The translations under genes were made by a program, and so were the position numbers. Of a stretch of 64,000 nucleotides of DNA, positions 23,371 to 36,046 are shown piece by piece (within the stretch, counting starts at the first letter, position 1; each line of letters starts with the position of its first letter). Location of the stretch: the NCBI GenBank assembly GCA_948567375.1, contig OX419755.1, forward strand, positions 1,679,001 through 1,743,000, in the 5' to 3' direction. Below the pieces are notes generated by a model. It was not told the origin of the DNA and searched no databases. It saw nothing but the letters and a program-made list of their open reading frames with translations. This DNA comes from Lunularia cruciata (Eukaryota; Streptophyta; Marchantiopsida; Lunulariales; Lunulariaceae).

Positions 23371-23497
23371 TGGCGACCGCGTAGGATATCAAGAAGGATG
23401 GGAAGACCCATCAACCTGTGTAAGGGTAATATAGAAGAGGTAAAATGGAGCCTAAATAGGGTAAGATGGACTAAAAGGGCTAAAATGAAGCACCTTG
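23371..23497 (-). mobile_element. Short dispersed retroposon, long 127-bp copy with TSD
   Basis: The insert is bracketed by CATCAAGAGAGGTA at 23357-23370 and CATCAATAGAGGTA at 23498-23511, a 14-bp duplication with one mismatch. On the minus strand it has extra 5' sequence with three TTTA(G/C)CC-like motifs before the common body and the CTACGCGGTCGCC end. Open frames crossing this region on both strands (23113-23694 and 23178-23561) include the insert and are not real genes. Confidence 0.82.
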
Positions 23498-23511
23498 CAT
23501 CAATAGAGGTA

Positions 23512-25120
23512 ATGATGTTGATTTTCATTCTTAAAAAGACGGATTTGGCAAATCTATCCATTTCTCAATTTATACTTAGGAATATGTGCATCAAAGGATC
23601 TTTTGTCATTGTACTTCTAATGGAGCATGGCGAGCTCCTCATCCAAAGCAAATCACATAACAAACATTTGTTGAATTTCACATTAGCGAAATAAACACAA
23701 TAATATAGAGAAGTAGTAGATGTGATAAGCACAATGAGCAAGAATATAATATAATAGTCACTTCTCTAAGTTAGTCTAAAATATTCAATCGAAGGATAAG
23801 TAAGAAGCTAAACTCTATATTTCTTCCGTCCATGAAGAATTCAAACTTAGATTAAGCATCAATGTATAGAAAGATTCATTAGTATTTTATCGTGTAATTC
23901 GATATAAGAATACCTTAACAAGTATCTCAAGGTAATCAAAAGTCTAAAAAGTAACTTTTTCAAACTGATTCTATGCATCAATAATATGTTTCATAGAGAG
24001 ATATTATATTTCTGAAATACTCAACATACTGCACCATTGTCTTTTATAGAAAATCATAACAATTATTTTGTTAGAAAAGAATCTAAGGAACATAATTAAC
24101 TGATTTTTATTTATGCTTCCTTCAATTTTCACTTATCCATATTCAATCCCCAATCAGTGTGGAGGCAAAAAAACTTCTACAAATAGACTTTTGCTAAATT
24201 ATATTTTCTATGAGTAAACTGAAGGTGTGATTGCTTTCTTCAGTTATAGTTATAAAAAATTCAAGATGATAATCCATCTTAAAGAGAATACTAATCTGAG
24301 TTGTATGATGTGAAAGTCAGTCTCCATTATTATACTTCAATTTATTTATTCTCATTTTAACCCATGGTTAAAATTAAATGATAACAGAGAAGTAGAAGGG
24401 AGGATCTAAAAGCAAATTTACATAGCGATAGTATTTTATCATAACCCTAACATTTAACCAATAATAATAGTAATACACACTAACATAAACAAGAAAAGCA
24501 AGAAGAGCTCATAAATAAGAAAAGCTCACAAATAAATACATATGTAAAAATCTCCATAATGTAAGGATTGCATACTATAGTAAGATTTTACTTTATGACT
24601 ATATAATATTCATAATTGTAAAGCATATAATTTTGCATATAGCCATTTTGGTTTGATCATTATTGGTATTTACCACTGAATTTGAATGTTATATTTTGGC
24701 ATAATTCGTATGTTAAATATGAATTTTATGCTTCATTGTTCAAATTGTTATATTTTAGGTATAAAGATATTTTTTAATATAATTTTCCATTCATAAAAAA
24801 TCACATGAGTGAACCAATCTCCATATAAAAGTTGAAACTTGAGAAAAATTCCACGTTTGGTTTATTCGACGTTCAATGCATTAACAATTTGTTGAAGTCA
24901 CATAGAGATATACTCGCGGAAATTGATAAACACCTCCGATTGAAAAGGAGATGACATCCATTTAACATTGGTTCGATATGGGTGACAAAGACACGGGATG
25001 GCGATAACCAGTCTAAAATGGGTGGTGCGGGTCTAACCCTCGGTAAATTATCTAATGGGGAGTTTTACAGATTACGTAGCGAGTATGCAAAACAATTTAA
25101 GGGTGGTTTAGTAATCTACT
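23512..25120. other. AT-rich DNA, nothing recognised
   Basis: Low-complexity AT-rich sequence without long frames or terminal repeats. Confidence 0.5.
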
Positions 25121-25236
25121 GGGCGTGTCAGTTTTGACTTTAAATTTCAACATGAAAATTTTTATTTCTTTTAATTTTGGGCGTGTCACTTTTGACTTTA
25201 AATGTCAACATGAAAATTTTTATTTCTTTTAATTTT
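25121..25236. repeat. Tandem duplication, 2 x 58 bp
   Basis: GGGCGTGTCA starts at 25121 and 25179, each followed by TTTTGACTTTAAAT. Two substitutions separate the units. Confidence 0.95.
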
Positions 25237-28200
25237 GTAATACAATACATCCAAGGGTGGCTCATAAAACTTTATATCATACATTAGAGGGTTTCAGAGT
25301 CCATATTTCTCAAAATTTACGGGCAGAGGCTCGGGAGTCGTAAATTTTGTTGCAGTCACCTGTAACAGTTGATGATGATGTAAATGAATGTCCTTGTATA
25401 AAAAAGCTACGGGTATCAAAAAGTGGTTTACTTGTGGGAGATTGATATGGACTTTATGATGTAGTAAACTAGTGAAATCCAGCAATTAATTAATGTCTTG
25501 ATTTGAGGCCAATGCTAACCACCCTTATTATACTAACCACTTTGCATTATTCCAAATGGAGCATGATGGGAGAAAAATTAATGAATAAGCATAATTTGAA
25601 ATTTGTTTACACTTGATTTTTGGGTTCAAATAGCTTGTGGACGAGGGGAGATGGTTTCATGTTTTTTATTGTGAATGTGTTGGATACATGATTAAACACA
25701 CCACACCTTGTTAGACATCACTCCGACAAGAGTACATAGCTAGTAATACAAGTTTACAAGGGCAAATTGAAATCAAAGTTTGGGATTTTTAGTGAAATAG
25801 AGAAACCATGGATGAATCTCACACTTACATTTGAGACAACAAAGAACAAGTTCAATTTGCACTCCTCCTCTCTCTCCAATATGGATTTCAAGAACTTCTC
25901 AAGAAGATGGTTGCATCTGTTCCAATTTATGCTGGCAAGGATGTTTCAATATTTGCCACCACGAGTGGTTCGGGTGGATCTAAGAGTAGCAATAGCAAAG
26001 CAACTAAGTGCAAAGATGATAGATTCAAAATGGTTTCTCACAACTATTTCTAGGGACTAGACTATGTGGATGACCCTGAACACTTTAGTCAGTTCATGGT
26101 AGGAATAGTAAAAGCCTTGTCTAGAAAAGCACATCACCTGGTTACATGGCCACTTACTTGGTGAGGCATGGGAGACGATTTCCAATTTCCATGACATGAG
26201 AGGCTTTGCAAAAAATGGGCTTGATACATGAAATTGTATAAGGATACCAAAGAATGAAAATACAATTCCGTTGGGGAGGGTCTCAATGAAAAAGACATCA
26301 AGAAAGGGTGGCAAGTTATAGATGACAAAGTGAACAATCTTTGTACACATTTCAAGATAATCAATTTAATGTTGTGAGGCAGAGCCAGTATATCTCCAAC
26401 TGCTTTGGTGAGCATTGGTGGTAGTATTGATGATGAAATTTGGATCATAGATGGAACATACAAAGGTGGTGGTATAGAATATGACCAAAATTTTACTCTT
26501 GATTCAACACAAATAAGCATCCCAAGCCCCCAAGTGCTCTTAGAATATCACATGATGATCACATGATGGTGAAATCACATAGATTTGAAGAGTAAGATCT
26601 AAATTGCAACTGTCCATTTGGAAATTGTGAGTGTGGATCAATCGGAGTTCAAGAGGTTGACAATCAATACTTGATGGGAGAAAATGCAAAGGAAGAGTAT
26701 CTCCCAAGGAAAGCAAAAGAGATTCAATTGAAAGGATGTCAAGGAGCAACAAGACCAACCTGCACACCTGTGAAACAAGAGAAACACACAAGATTGGGTT
26801 GGGATGAATACCCAATGAAACAAGAGAAGAGGAGGGTAGAAAAGACAATGTAGAGCACACAAGAGAAGCATCCAATGACAAAGATCCAACTAGAGAAGAA
26901 GTTTCAAACATGCAAAAGAGAAGGAAATTTTTTTTAAGTTGCCAAGATTACATCTACACTCAATTCTTTGTCGTAAGATTTAGCTAGCCATAGAAAATTG
27001 AAAAGTGACTCTCTTGAATCTAGATAGAGTTGTAAAATAGTTGAGATTGAAGCACAACAAGCTACCAACATTGCAAAACACAAGAGACAAGTAGAGGCTG
27101 AGAATATATTCAGAAAAGAGCTACCAAGATTTCAAAACATGAGAGACAAGTAGAGGTTGAGAATATATTCAAAAAAATAGAATTGAGGGTAAATAATTTT
27201 GAACAATAAAGTTGAAGGTAGAAAGGACCCATATCAAAACAAGAGAAGGAAAATCAAAACGTTTAACACTTGAACTAGCCTGGGCTGGGAAGACCTACAA
27301 GGAGATCAAAAGCATTATTACCATTTTATCTTGTATAGATTCACATCCTTATGATGACTCTAGTGCTAGTTACAATCTAGATCCCAAGTTCCATGAACCA
27401 AAGACAAATTATACAACAGATTTCACAAGTTGGAATGAGAGTGAAGAATAGTAAGAGCTCTTGATGGTTCTTCAGGTGTAGTTAGCTCTTGGAGGTTTTT
27501 GGAGTAGTAATAGCTTTGGGCAGCTTTTGGAATAGTAAGTGCATAAGTTCTTAGGGTTGTTAGATCTCAAAAGTTCTTGTAATAATAAGAAGTCTATATG
27601 ATAGTAATCATATGATATCTTGATCTCATATGTAAATTGATGATTATATATAAATTTTCTAAAGTTTGTATTGTTTATGTTACATTTAAAGCATTCCCTG
27701 TAATGTAATGTTAATCTTATCTCTCCATGTCTTTCCCAATTCATCTTTTATATCACATGTTTTCTCCCCTCATATGCAACATATAACATCAACATGACTG
27801 CACATTATATTATACATGTTAGTTCATGCTTAAAAAGTTCAAGATCAAACCAAAACAAGCCCAATCCCATGGCACACCCTATGCATACAAAAATTCTATT
27901 TAAGTATACTTTGTTTAATCCAAGCTGCCATGGTTTATGAAGTTTATGTGGTTGGCATAAATAGGTTTGCACAGTCTACATGGCCAATAAAATCTTCTAT
28001 GGTTTTCACGGACTGGTGTTTAACTTGGTGCTAACCTCAGCTAATTAAATCTCACCCAATTTACATATCTGACTGGTGTTTAACTTGGACCAGTGTTTAA
28101 CCATAGACTTAGGGTTTAACAAACAAGTAATGGTGCTAACATCAAGTAATGATGCAAGCACAAAACATGAAAGAAGTACATCAAAAGAAGAAAAAGTTAG

Positions 28201-28550
28201 GGTGCAAGTATAGTAGCTTAAGTAAATAGATTATGGAGCTATAAGACCTCATGTAAGTACTATAATCCCTTGTATATCAAGAAATTACAAAACATCAAAG
28301 GAAAACATCAAAACCATGACAAAAAATTCTAAGTAAGTGGTGATGCAAGTATAGAACATGACGTGTACAATACATAAATATACATGTTTGGACCAAAATT
28401 CTATGCCTAAACTCCCAATGTGAGTAAGTTTTGAGCACGAGGTATATAGTACACAAAACTATATGGTACATGTCACTTCAAGACCTCATGTAAGCACCTA
28501 TAGAAGATAGGTCTAATAAAAAGAAAATTAGCACCACAATCACCTCCTCT
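25237..28550. other. Decayed repeat tract with an unidentified plus-strand pseudogene
   Basis: From about 25870 to 26140 one plus-strand frame reads coherently (LLKKMVASVPIYAGKDVS, then a Gly/Ser/Lys-rich stretch, then DYVDDPEHFSQFMVGIVKAL), but stops break it and the family is not recognised. The rest is AT-rich and CpG-poor. Confidence 0.35.
27061..27179. repeat. Tandem duplication, 2 x 59 bp
   Basis: GCTACCAACATTGCAAAACA at 27061 is repeated with substitutions at 27120. Both units end in GAGAATATATTCA. Confidence 0.9.
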
Positions 28551-30456
28551 CTTGCTCATGAATGTTAGGCTCCCAAAATGCTTGTCCTAAAATATCATAA
28601 GGGTCAGAATTTTAATCTCACAATCTACCTATGGTCCACTCTTTCCTCTAAGAAATGTATAGCAAGAAGAGTGGAGGCTCCAAATTTATCTAGAGGAGCT
28701 ACAAGAACCTGAAATAATAATATATATGAAGTACAAAGCCTAGCCATTAGGCCAAACCTAGGAGGATGTATAACTCCATGAGGATGATTCCTAGGATAAG
28801 GTAGAGCATCATTTTCCACAAATAGTATATCTCATATGGATAAACCTAATGATATCAATGTATTGTAGGGTCTAGCCGTGAAGCCTTTATACTCATCAAA
28901 GTACCCATTGCTCTCAAAAAGAAATGCCATCAAACTTGCTCCAATATGTACTCTAATGGGTAGTAGACCATGCTCCCACATAGAATGCAATAGAAACTCC
29001 ACCTCATGCTTTGGAACTATGATCACCTGAAAGTGTGTGATACAATACTCCATAAACTCTCTCATGCCAAACTACAAGATATACCATAAAGTACTACTTT
29101 CTTGGTTAGAATGCTATCCCTTCCTCATGGTCTATGGAGACCACTCCAAGAAATGAGGTCTAGTAGGAACTCTTGTATCTACTATACAACTCACATCTAA
29201 TACTAGAAATCTCCTCCTCAAATCAGTGTGGAAAATGATACATGGAATAAATACTCTATCTAAGCCCATACTCTCTCTCAACTAAGTGAGTCTATGTACC
29301 TCATCCCTTAAAGAAGTCCTCCTCGTCTCTCGGAGCTCCAAAGACTCATGGGAAGTACCACTAAATCTGGAGCCCATGCCATATACTCCTCCATGCAAGG
29401 TCTCCAAGATACAATATCCTCCCCGATATGGAAATAAGGCTCCTCTCTCAACCCCGTCATGAGAGTCAATTGAGTTAGACAAGAAGTAGTGGCTCTATTA
29501 GATTGTGTATCTCTAGTCTCCATACCTACTAAAGAGGATGATGCTCTCTCCATGGACGGAGCTCTTAGCCCCATAGCATGATGCACTCCTTCAAAAGAAG
29601 GTGATGTCTATGTGGCTCTAGGCTCCATTCCTCCAGAATAAGAAGAAAAGGCAAAAGTGTGGGTATATCTAGTCAGTGTAGCTCTCTCCCTAGCTGAGTG
29701 CCAAGTAGAGGTAGGTAGTAAACTGGCCTCTATGTGCTCCCTACTCCACAATCTTCATCCACATGCAAGGTTTGAATCCACACATCAATAATAGGGAAAC
29801 CTCAAGGACACTATAACACATCCACCTCAAGCCACTCTCTAGCCTCCTTCAATATGTCATGGTATGCTACCCTCAAAGTATCAAGTTGAGTCTTCACCTC
29901 ATGTAGATTACTCTATGTACTTTCTAATAGCTCCATAGTAATGGTGAACTCACTCATATACCAAATCTCTTGAACCTTAGAACCCTCAACTCCCAATTCT
30001 CTATAAATGATGCATCTCATGCTCTAAAAGTCTACTCTCTCTCTCTCTCTCAAACTCTCAAATAACATGTTCTTCTCGCCTAAATTGCTCTTCCCTATGA
30101 GCTAGAAGAGTCTCATGCTTGGCTAGCCTACTCTTCCTTGTTGAGGAGGTGCTCCTCTAGCATAGTATGTTGTTCTCTCTACTAGACTCCTCTCATGGTG
30201 AGCTAATCTACTCTCCATCTCAACCTTGCCTCTCCCTTGATGCAATGTGCAATCATGTTGTAATGAGGAAACATAATGCTCATGTGGATGTAATGGATCA
30301 CCATGGTGCTTGGACTGAGGAGGACTAGGTACATGGGGAGGTGGGGAGAGAGTCATGGAGATGTAATGGATCGTCATGGTGCTCAGGCTGAGGAGGAGGA
30401 CTAGGTACAAAGGAGGTGACATGTACATAACCATATAACTATAATCATCATCCATC

Positions 30457-30479
30457 ATATATATATATATATATATATA
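30457..30479. repeat. (AT)n microsatellite
   Basis: Eleven or more uninterrupted AT units. Confidence 0.95.
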
Positions 30480-30527
30480 CATGTAGAAGTCTGGCTCAAC
30501 ATGTTCCATAACACTCTACTATAGCAC

Positions 30528-30602
30528 CACTCACTCACTCACTCACTCACCATGTGCATAATCATAATCCAATGCAATATGTACTTCCTCCTCCTCCTCC
30601 TC
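30528..30602. repeat. (ACTC)n and (TCC)n microsatellites
   Basis: Five ACTC units end at 30550, and six CCT-type units lie at 30586-30602, close to the AT run. Confidence 0.9.
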
Positions 30603-31130
30603 TGCACCTCCACTGCTATATACAATCTTATCCGCACTCAAAACCCCACTCTCCATGAACTAGTGTGTGAGAACCTACACCACATGAGTCACATAAAAAT
30701 GTCTCCCATTTGGGTGGCTAAGCTACCTCTAGACTACCACAAGCTTTGCCTCAATAGCCAATAACATAAGTTCAGCCTAATCATAGTCCACTAGAGTAGA
30801 TCTAGCCATCTTACTCTTCACTATGAGAATGATGTTCCCTTGTACTACCTTGGACACCAAGCGGGATAAGAAGTGAACACAATAGTTGAAACATAGGTCT
30901 AAATATAGGCGCATTTCCTAGCTAGATATATCTTAATATTCCTATCTCTCATAGGAAACCAATCCTCCACCAAATTTTGTGGAACTGTTTTCCTCCTTGG
31001 TGTGCTCCCTAAACACAAACAAAATGCCCCTCTTATCATAGCAACATTGAGCACTAAATCTCTCCCTCTTACTCTTCCACTATGAGTTTCACTATTCCAT
31101 GTGCTAGCAAACTCCTTACACAACGAAACC

Positions 31131-32640
31131 TATATTACATAAAGAAAAGTCATGTTAGTCTGACCTAGCATACACCACGTACAAGGGAAACCAATAGCAC
31201 AAACCAAGTACTAGGAAAACCAATCTGCACAAACCACGTACCCCATGCAAATAAGGTTGCACAACATATGTGCATAGGGTGCCCCTTGCACACATGGGCT
31301 GCACAAACTGATAGGTTTTCAATGCATGGCGGGTAGGTTTGCGCAATGGGACAAAAAAAATCCATGATTTTGTAGCAAAAATCCAGGAATTGACACAACC
31401 ATTCAAAAAATTCATTCATTTCAAAAATCAAGATACATATTGAAACAAGAAAATGTGCTTACATGGGGTTTTGGATACTCAATTCTGAGAGAAATCTTGA
31501 GTCCAAGTGCATGTAAGTCCTCTTCTCAAATTCTCTCCATATCATCTCTGATTTGGAACTTATCCAACCAAAAAAATTTCATCTATGGCATATAATCCAC
31601 CAAGGTGTGGAATTGAGTTATCTATGGCTCCTATGTCATCTCCTCCATGTGTTCAATCTCAACTGCTCTCTTGTAAGTCTCCATGTGTCTTTAGGTTTCA
31701 GATGGTTTCACTAAACCATGTGCTATGTAAATGGTTTCATTGTCCCCACCTTGGTCTATCACCTCCCTATATCCCAATCACTTCCTTTGTCCTCCAAATA
31801 TGGTCACCTCAAAGCTCCAAACTCCTCTCTCTTGTGTTTGATTCTTCCCAATTTCTAACCAATATCTCCCTCTATTCTTTCAATTTTTGTCAAAAACTCT
31901 TCCCTCGCCATGTCTCCTCCCCTTGATCTCCTCTCCCAATTACTCCCCAAATTGTTTCCTCCTGTCTCTTCCCTTGATAAATCCTCCTCCGATTTTTATT
32001 ACATTGGGCTTGGGCTCCCTTGTCTCCCAATGACCGTTACAAGTACTCCTCCAAAAACAATCTCTCTCAAACTCTATCAAAACCTCATAAATGATCTCTT
32101 CCTTCTCTTCCCATTTCTCTTGAGTGATTGCTTCCTCTCAAAGTCTCTCAAGTTCGTGACCATTACAAGTCCTCCTCCAAAAATGATCTCTCTCAAACTC
32201 TATCAAAACCTCATATATGATCTCTTCCATCTCTTTCCATTTCTCTTGAGTAATCTCTTCCTCTCAAAGTCTCTCAAGTCCATGTAATCATAAATGATCT
32301 CTCCCTTTCTCTTCATAATTCTCAAAACAACTATTTTACTAAACACTCCTTCCTTCCAGTTTTCTTGTTCCCTCACTCTCTCTTGTACCTTTTAGTAATT
32401 TTTAAATTTGAAATTGATTCTTGTCTTCTATTGCATCTCATTTCTCTTGCATCTTGCTTCTACCAAACTATACCTCCCTTCTTCACCTCTTCAACCACCA
32501 ATGATCTCCTTCTAGTCCTTTCAAAAACATTTTCAAGAACTTGATAGTGATTCCATATAGGACTCTCATACACAAAAATTCTCATGATACATACTAGATA
32601 CATTCTCACATGAGAAAATTCTCACGCATTCCACACAAAG
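31131..32640. other. CpG-poor DNA, no gene recognised
   Basis: Plus-strand frames at 31585-31926 and 31910-32287 are rich in Leu, Ser and Pro, which comes from the pyrimidine-rich composition. The second spans a tandem duplication. No family motif is present. Confidence 0.45.
32031..32282. repeat. Tandem duplication, 2 x 126 bp
   Basis: TGACCGTTACAAGT at 32031 recurs as TGACCATTACAAGT at 32157, and both are followed by the same pyrimidine-rich sequence with scattered changes. Confidence 0.92.
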
Positions 32641-32661
32641 TAGGGTTTAGGGTTTAGGGTT
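32641..32661. repeat. Short interstitial telomere-type repeat
   Basis: Nearly three units of TTTAGGG, the canonical plant telomere repeat, occur in tandem far from any evident chromosome end. Confidence 0.85.
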
Positions 32662-33049
32662 CCAAGCAAACTAGATTAGCATTCTCACTCATTCCATGCA
32701 AACTAGGCTAGCTCATGACAAATAATAACTGAGTCACCATGTATTTTTCATTCATGTAGTATTTGACCATATAAGTATAACATATATTTAATTAAAAAAT
32801 ATCAAGGTCCCAAAACATATCATTCACTTGACTGCAAAAAGCTAGATAATTTTGCATAACAAGGATTCTTGCTTCTTCTCTATTCTCTCCTTGATATTTA
32901 GAAGTATGCTCCATTGACTGTTCTCCTTCATTTTCCATTTCATAATTTTTGTCTTTTTGTACCCAATTGTCTACCCTATTTATCAAAAAATATGGAGAAT
33001 TATACATATAGTGATCCATCTTAAGAGATGTGTGTTTCTTCTAGGATCA

Positions 33050-34035
33050 TTGAAGTTTTACACTCTCATTTCTTTGATAGAATGCCATCTAGCTTTCAGA
33101 ATTCCAATACATTCTCATTCACCGCTCTAGCTCAAGCAAGGTATTTATTTAGAAATTTACTTCTCTTGGGTTCTAGCCTGCTTAAAGGAAGGGACTAAAT
33201 GTCTCATAGGAATATATCCAAAGTCCCCAAACAAGAATTTGTGCTTCTCAAACAAACCATTTTCTTTCCTTGAATTCAAATCCAACCACATAGGAGACTT
33301 TTTCAAACATGCCATATCATGGCAAGAGCCAAGCATTCCTTTGATCACATCCCATTCTAAATCTTAAGATACCATTTCAAATCAATCCAGCAAGATCCAA
33401 TAAATACTCTTGCATCACACAACAAACACATCTCACAAAACAACACAACCATTCTCATTCTCACCTCTTGTAAGATGGATGATCCCTCTCTTGATGTTAC
33501 ACATCACTTGGCCATTGATGGAATGAAATCCTTTCCAGCAAAAGTATATCTCCTTGCCCACACTTGGTCTTTGTGAAAGTCAAAATACAGTCCCATCCAC
33601 TAAACCTACACAACCAGGAAACCCTTTTTGAGCAAAAACATAATACATCCTTGACCTCTTCTCTTTTCCAAAAAACTTTACCTCCTTGCCCAAAGTAGCT
33701 ATGATTGCAATCATGACAAGTCTACTGAATAAAACAGTAGACCTTGCACTAATCTCCCATGGGTTTAAGCCTCTTGCCACACTTACCCCAATTGCCATGA
33801 TGCCCAAACCTGTCCAAGGTGAGTGCAACTTGAATCCATACAGCAGTTGGGACTTGCAAGATGCATTTTTAAATACTCTATGATCTGGTATTTCATTCAC
33901 CAAAGCTTGAAACAAGAGCAAATCCATTCTTGTGTGATGTCTAAAGCAGTGGAATGGTCCATTCCACAATTTTTTTAACACAAACTCATTGTTTCTTGTA
34001 CATTGGACCCTCGCTTGCAAATATTGGGGTTCCAA
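33050..34035 (-). pseudogene. PIF/Harbinger-type transposase, inactivated
   Basis: The 151-residue frame 33580-34035 contains an N-terminal region ending in QKGFPGCVGLVDGTVF, the first-aspartate block of PIF/Harbinger DDE transposases. Further on, 33157-33348 reads GMLGSCHDMACLKKSPMW and HKFLFGDFGYIPMRHLVPSF, matching the second catalytic block (GDxGY). Past 33160 the frame continues, broken, into the NKYLAxARAVNEN region where the glutamate block lies. Stops and a frameshift between 33350 and 33580 inactivate it. Terminal inverted repeats were not found, so the element ends are unknown. Confidence 0.82.
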
Positions 34036-35662
34036 AGTATAATTCTACCACTTCATAGGGATCTCCATTGAATCTTCCTCCTTGTTGGAGCTCCAATCTG
34101 CCCATTCCAAGTTAAGAAAGTCACTCTCAATTTCTTCTCTCAAAATTACCCTCACCAATTTTGCAATTTTATGGAGGAGGAAATCTGATCAGTAGTGCGA
34201 GGCATCTTAGCAAGGATTCAGCTTGGCAAATATCCAAGTGGTGAACAAAGAGAACTCATGTTGAAAAATGCAACAAGAGTGTCACCTAAAAAAGGGAACA
34301 AAGAGGGCAACAAGAGAAAGTAGTGAGAACACATGAAGAAGAGGAAGGAGTGCGAGCGCAAAAGTACTGCAAAAGAGGAGTGTGAGGTAATAGGTGAAGT
34401 AATGCAAATGCGATGGGAGTCCCAATACTGTTTGTAAACCATGAATATTAGACGTAAACAACAAATCCTAGACATGAAGTAATAAAACTCAATAGAATAC
34501 TCTAGGTGACCTTGACAAGAGTCATGTGATATACAATTTATGAACAATAAATTCTCATGGTGATGATGCAATTTAGTGAATGGTGAACAACAAATTCTTG
34601 TGGTGATGATGGAGAGTGAGCTGAGCTTTAGTGATAAGGAAGAGGTGAAAGAGAAGAGAACTAATAGTTGAGAAGAAACTCCTCAAGAAGGAAAGGTCAA
34701 TAAGAAATTTAAAATTATATTAGCAGGAATCTTCTTTCAAAAATTAATGATTTATTAGCAAGATCCTTATTAGTGTGTCTTAATAACCACTAAGATATAC
34801 TGCATTATGCAATATGCTCCGGATCACCATAAACATCTTTGGGTCATGGTTTTTATTTCCTAGAACATTTCTACAATCATTGGTTGTTCCACATGTTAAC
34901 CAATTTTCACTTCTCAATCTTACTGCTCGTTAACTTTTTCTGGGTTAATCTTGCTGCCTGTTAACTTTTTCTGGGTTACCCGCAAATGACTTTATGGAAT
35001 CTTACAGGCACTCAAAAAACTAACTTTGAAACCCCCATTCCTATGAATAGTCTTACACTTGTGTTAAATTAAGTTTTCTAAATTTATAAAGTTTTGTAGC
35101 TTAGCTAATATATTATGTCCAATGCATCGCGCTTTGCCATTAAAAAACTTATGTATTTTTCATTTTCTAATTATCTTAGGAATTTGGAATTAAAAATATG
35201 TTTATAATAATTTTCCAAGTTAAACACAAAATCTTCACTTGTCAATTCTTATCTGTTTTCTGTTACCAAGCGCAAAAACAAGTTCTTGCACTATTCTCGT
35301 GGCAATAAAGGTGAGATTAACTGCTAGTGCCAGTAAGTCGAAATGCCTAGCTTGGTTAACTTTAAGTCTTTGATGGACGTTTGTGGTCGACACATCGAGA
35401 AAGACAATACTTTACATTCAAATTGAACAACTGCTGTACTTTACAGAGATCCTTATAATGGTATCGTCAGTCTTGTCAGATAGTACTTCTTCACATGGCT
35501 ACGAATTCAGAGAAAGTGCTTTTGTGTCCTCATCACGAACATCCTCTCTTAGCGTATCTCGAAATGAATGGACGCGAAATTTCTAAGTTCTACCAATTTT
35601 TGTGCATTACATAATTTTATTGACTTACTGTTCTACACTTCCGTATTAACAAACGTGGCGCA
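34036..35662. other. Intergenic DNA, nothing recognised
   Basis: AT-rich sequence. A small tandem repeat of about 34 bp containing GTTAACTTTTTCTGGGTTA lies near 34925-34980. From about 35280 CpG becomes common again. Confidence 0.45.
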
Positions 35663-35673
35663 TAGCAAACGGG

Positions 35674-35757
35674 AAAAGGCGACCGCGGAAAGAACACGAA
35701 GGATGTGAAGACCCCATCAAGCCGTACAAGGGAGAGACGAAAAAGGTAAAACGGGGC
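35674..35757 (-). mobile_element. Short dispersed retroposon, 84 bp, with 11-bp TSD
   Basis: TAGCAAACGGG occurs at 35663-35673 and 35758-35768, exactly flanking the insert. The minus strand begins GCCCCGTTTTACC and ends CCGCGGTCGCCTTTT, so this copy appears full length and defines the 5' end of the unit. Confidence 0.9.
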
Positions 35758-35875
35758 TAGCAAACGGGTGTCCAGTTTGGTACGCTTGATGTTAAATGTC
35801 TGCGTGTAAACTCACACGAAACACGTTTGTTATCTTTCACAAGTTCTCGAAGCCGTATCATAGAGAGAAGGGGTG

Positions 35876-35945
35876 ATTGCGTAGGATAACAAGAAGGATG
35901 GGAGATCCCAACAAGCCCTACAAAGAATAAAATAAAGCTAAATCC
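35876..35945 (-). mobile_element. Short dispersed retroposon, divergent copy
   Basis: The body GATAACAAGAAGGATGGGAG and the GATTGCGTAGG end (plus-strand reading) match the family with several changes. No target-site duplication was seen. Confidence 0.65.
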
Positions 35946-36046
35946 GGTAGTTTCGGTATGGGAGATCTGCACCTAAGATATCTTTCCTGAAGCCTCATCA
36001 AGGATGTGTTTTACGAAGGATACAAGCAAACACATAGGATAACAAG

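Larger units (their letters stand above)
28551..31130 (-). pseudogene. Unclassified decayed minus-strand coding region
   Basis: Successive minus-strand fragments read like one protein broken by stops and frameshifts: a Glu/Arg-rich helical region (about 30240-29990), then YMSEFTITMELLE and REWLEVDV near 29850-29960, then CITHFQVIIVPKHEVEFLLH (28832-29065). I do not recognise the family. The location among dead transposons and the lack of CpG suggest that it is transposon-derived. Confidence 0.35.

Noticed and set aside
23113-23694. A 193-codon plus-strand open frame, the longest non-SAUR plus frame
   Set aside because: It runs straight through a short retroposon copy and both of its target duplications, and has no family motif. 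An overlapping 127-codon minus frame is equally meaningless.
31585-32287. Two overlapping plus-strand frames of 113 and 125 codons
   Set aside because: The Leu/Ser/Pro composition follows from pyrimidine-rich DNA, and the second frame spans a 126-bp tandem duplication. No domain is visible.
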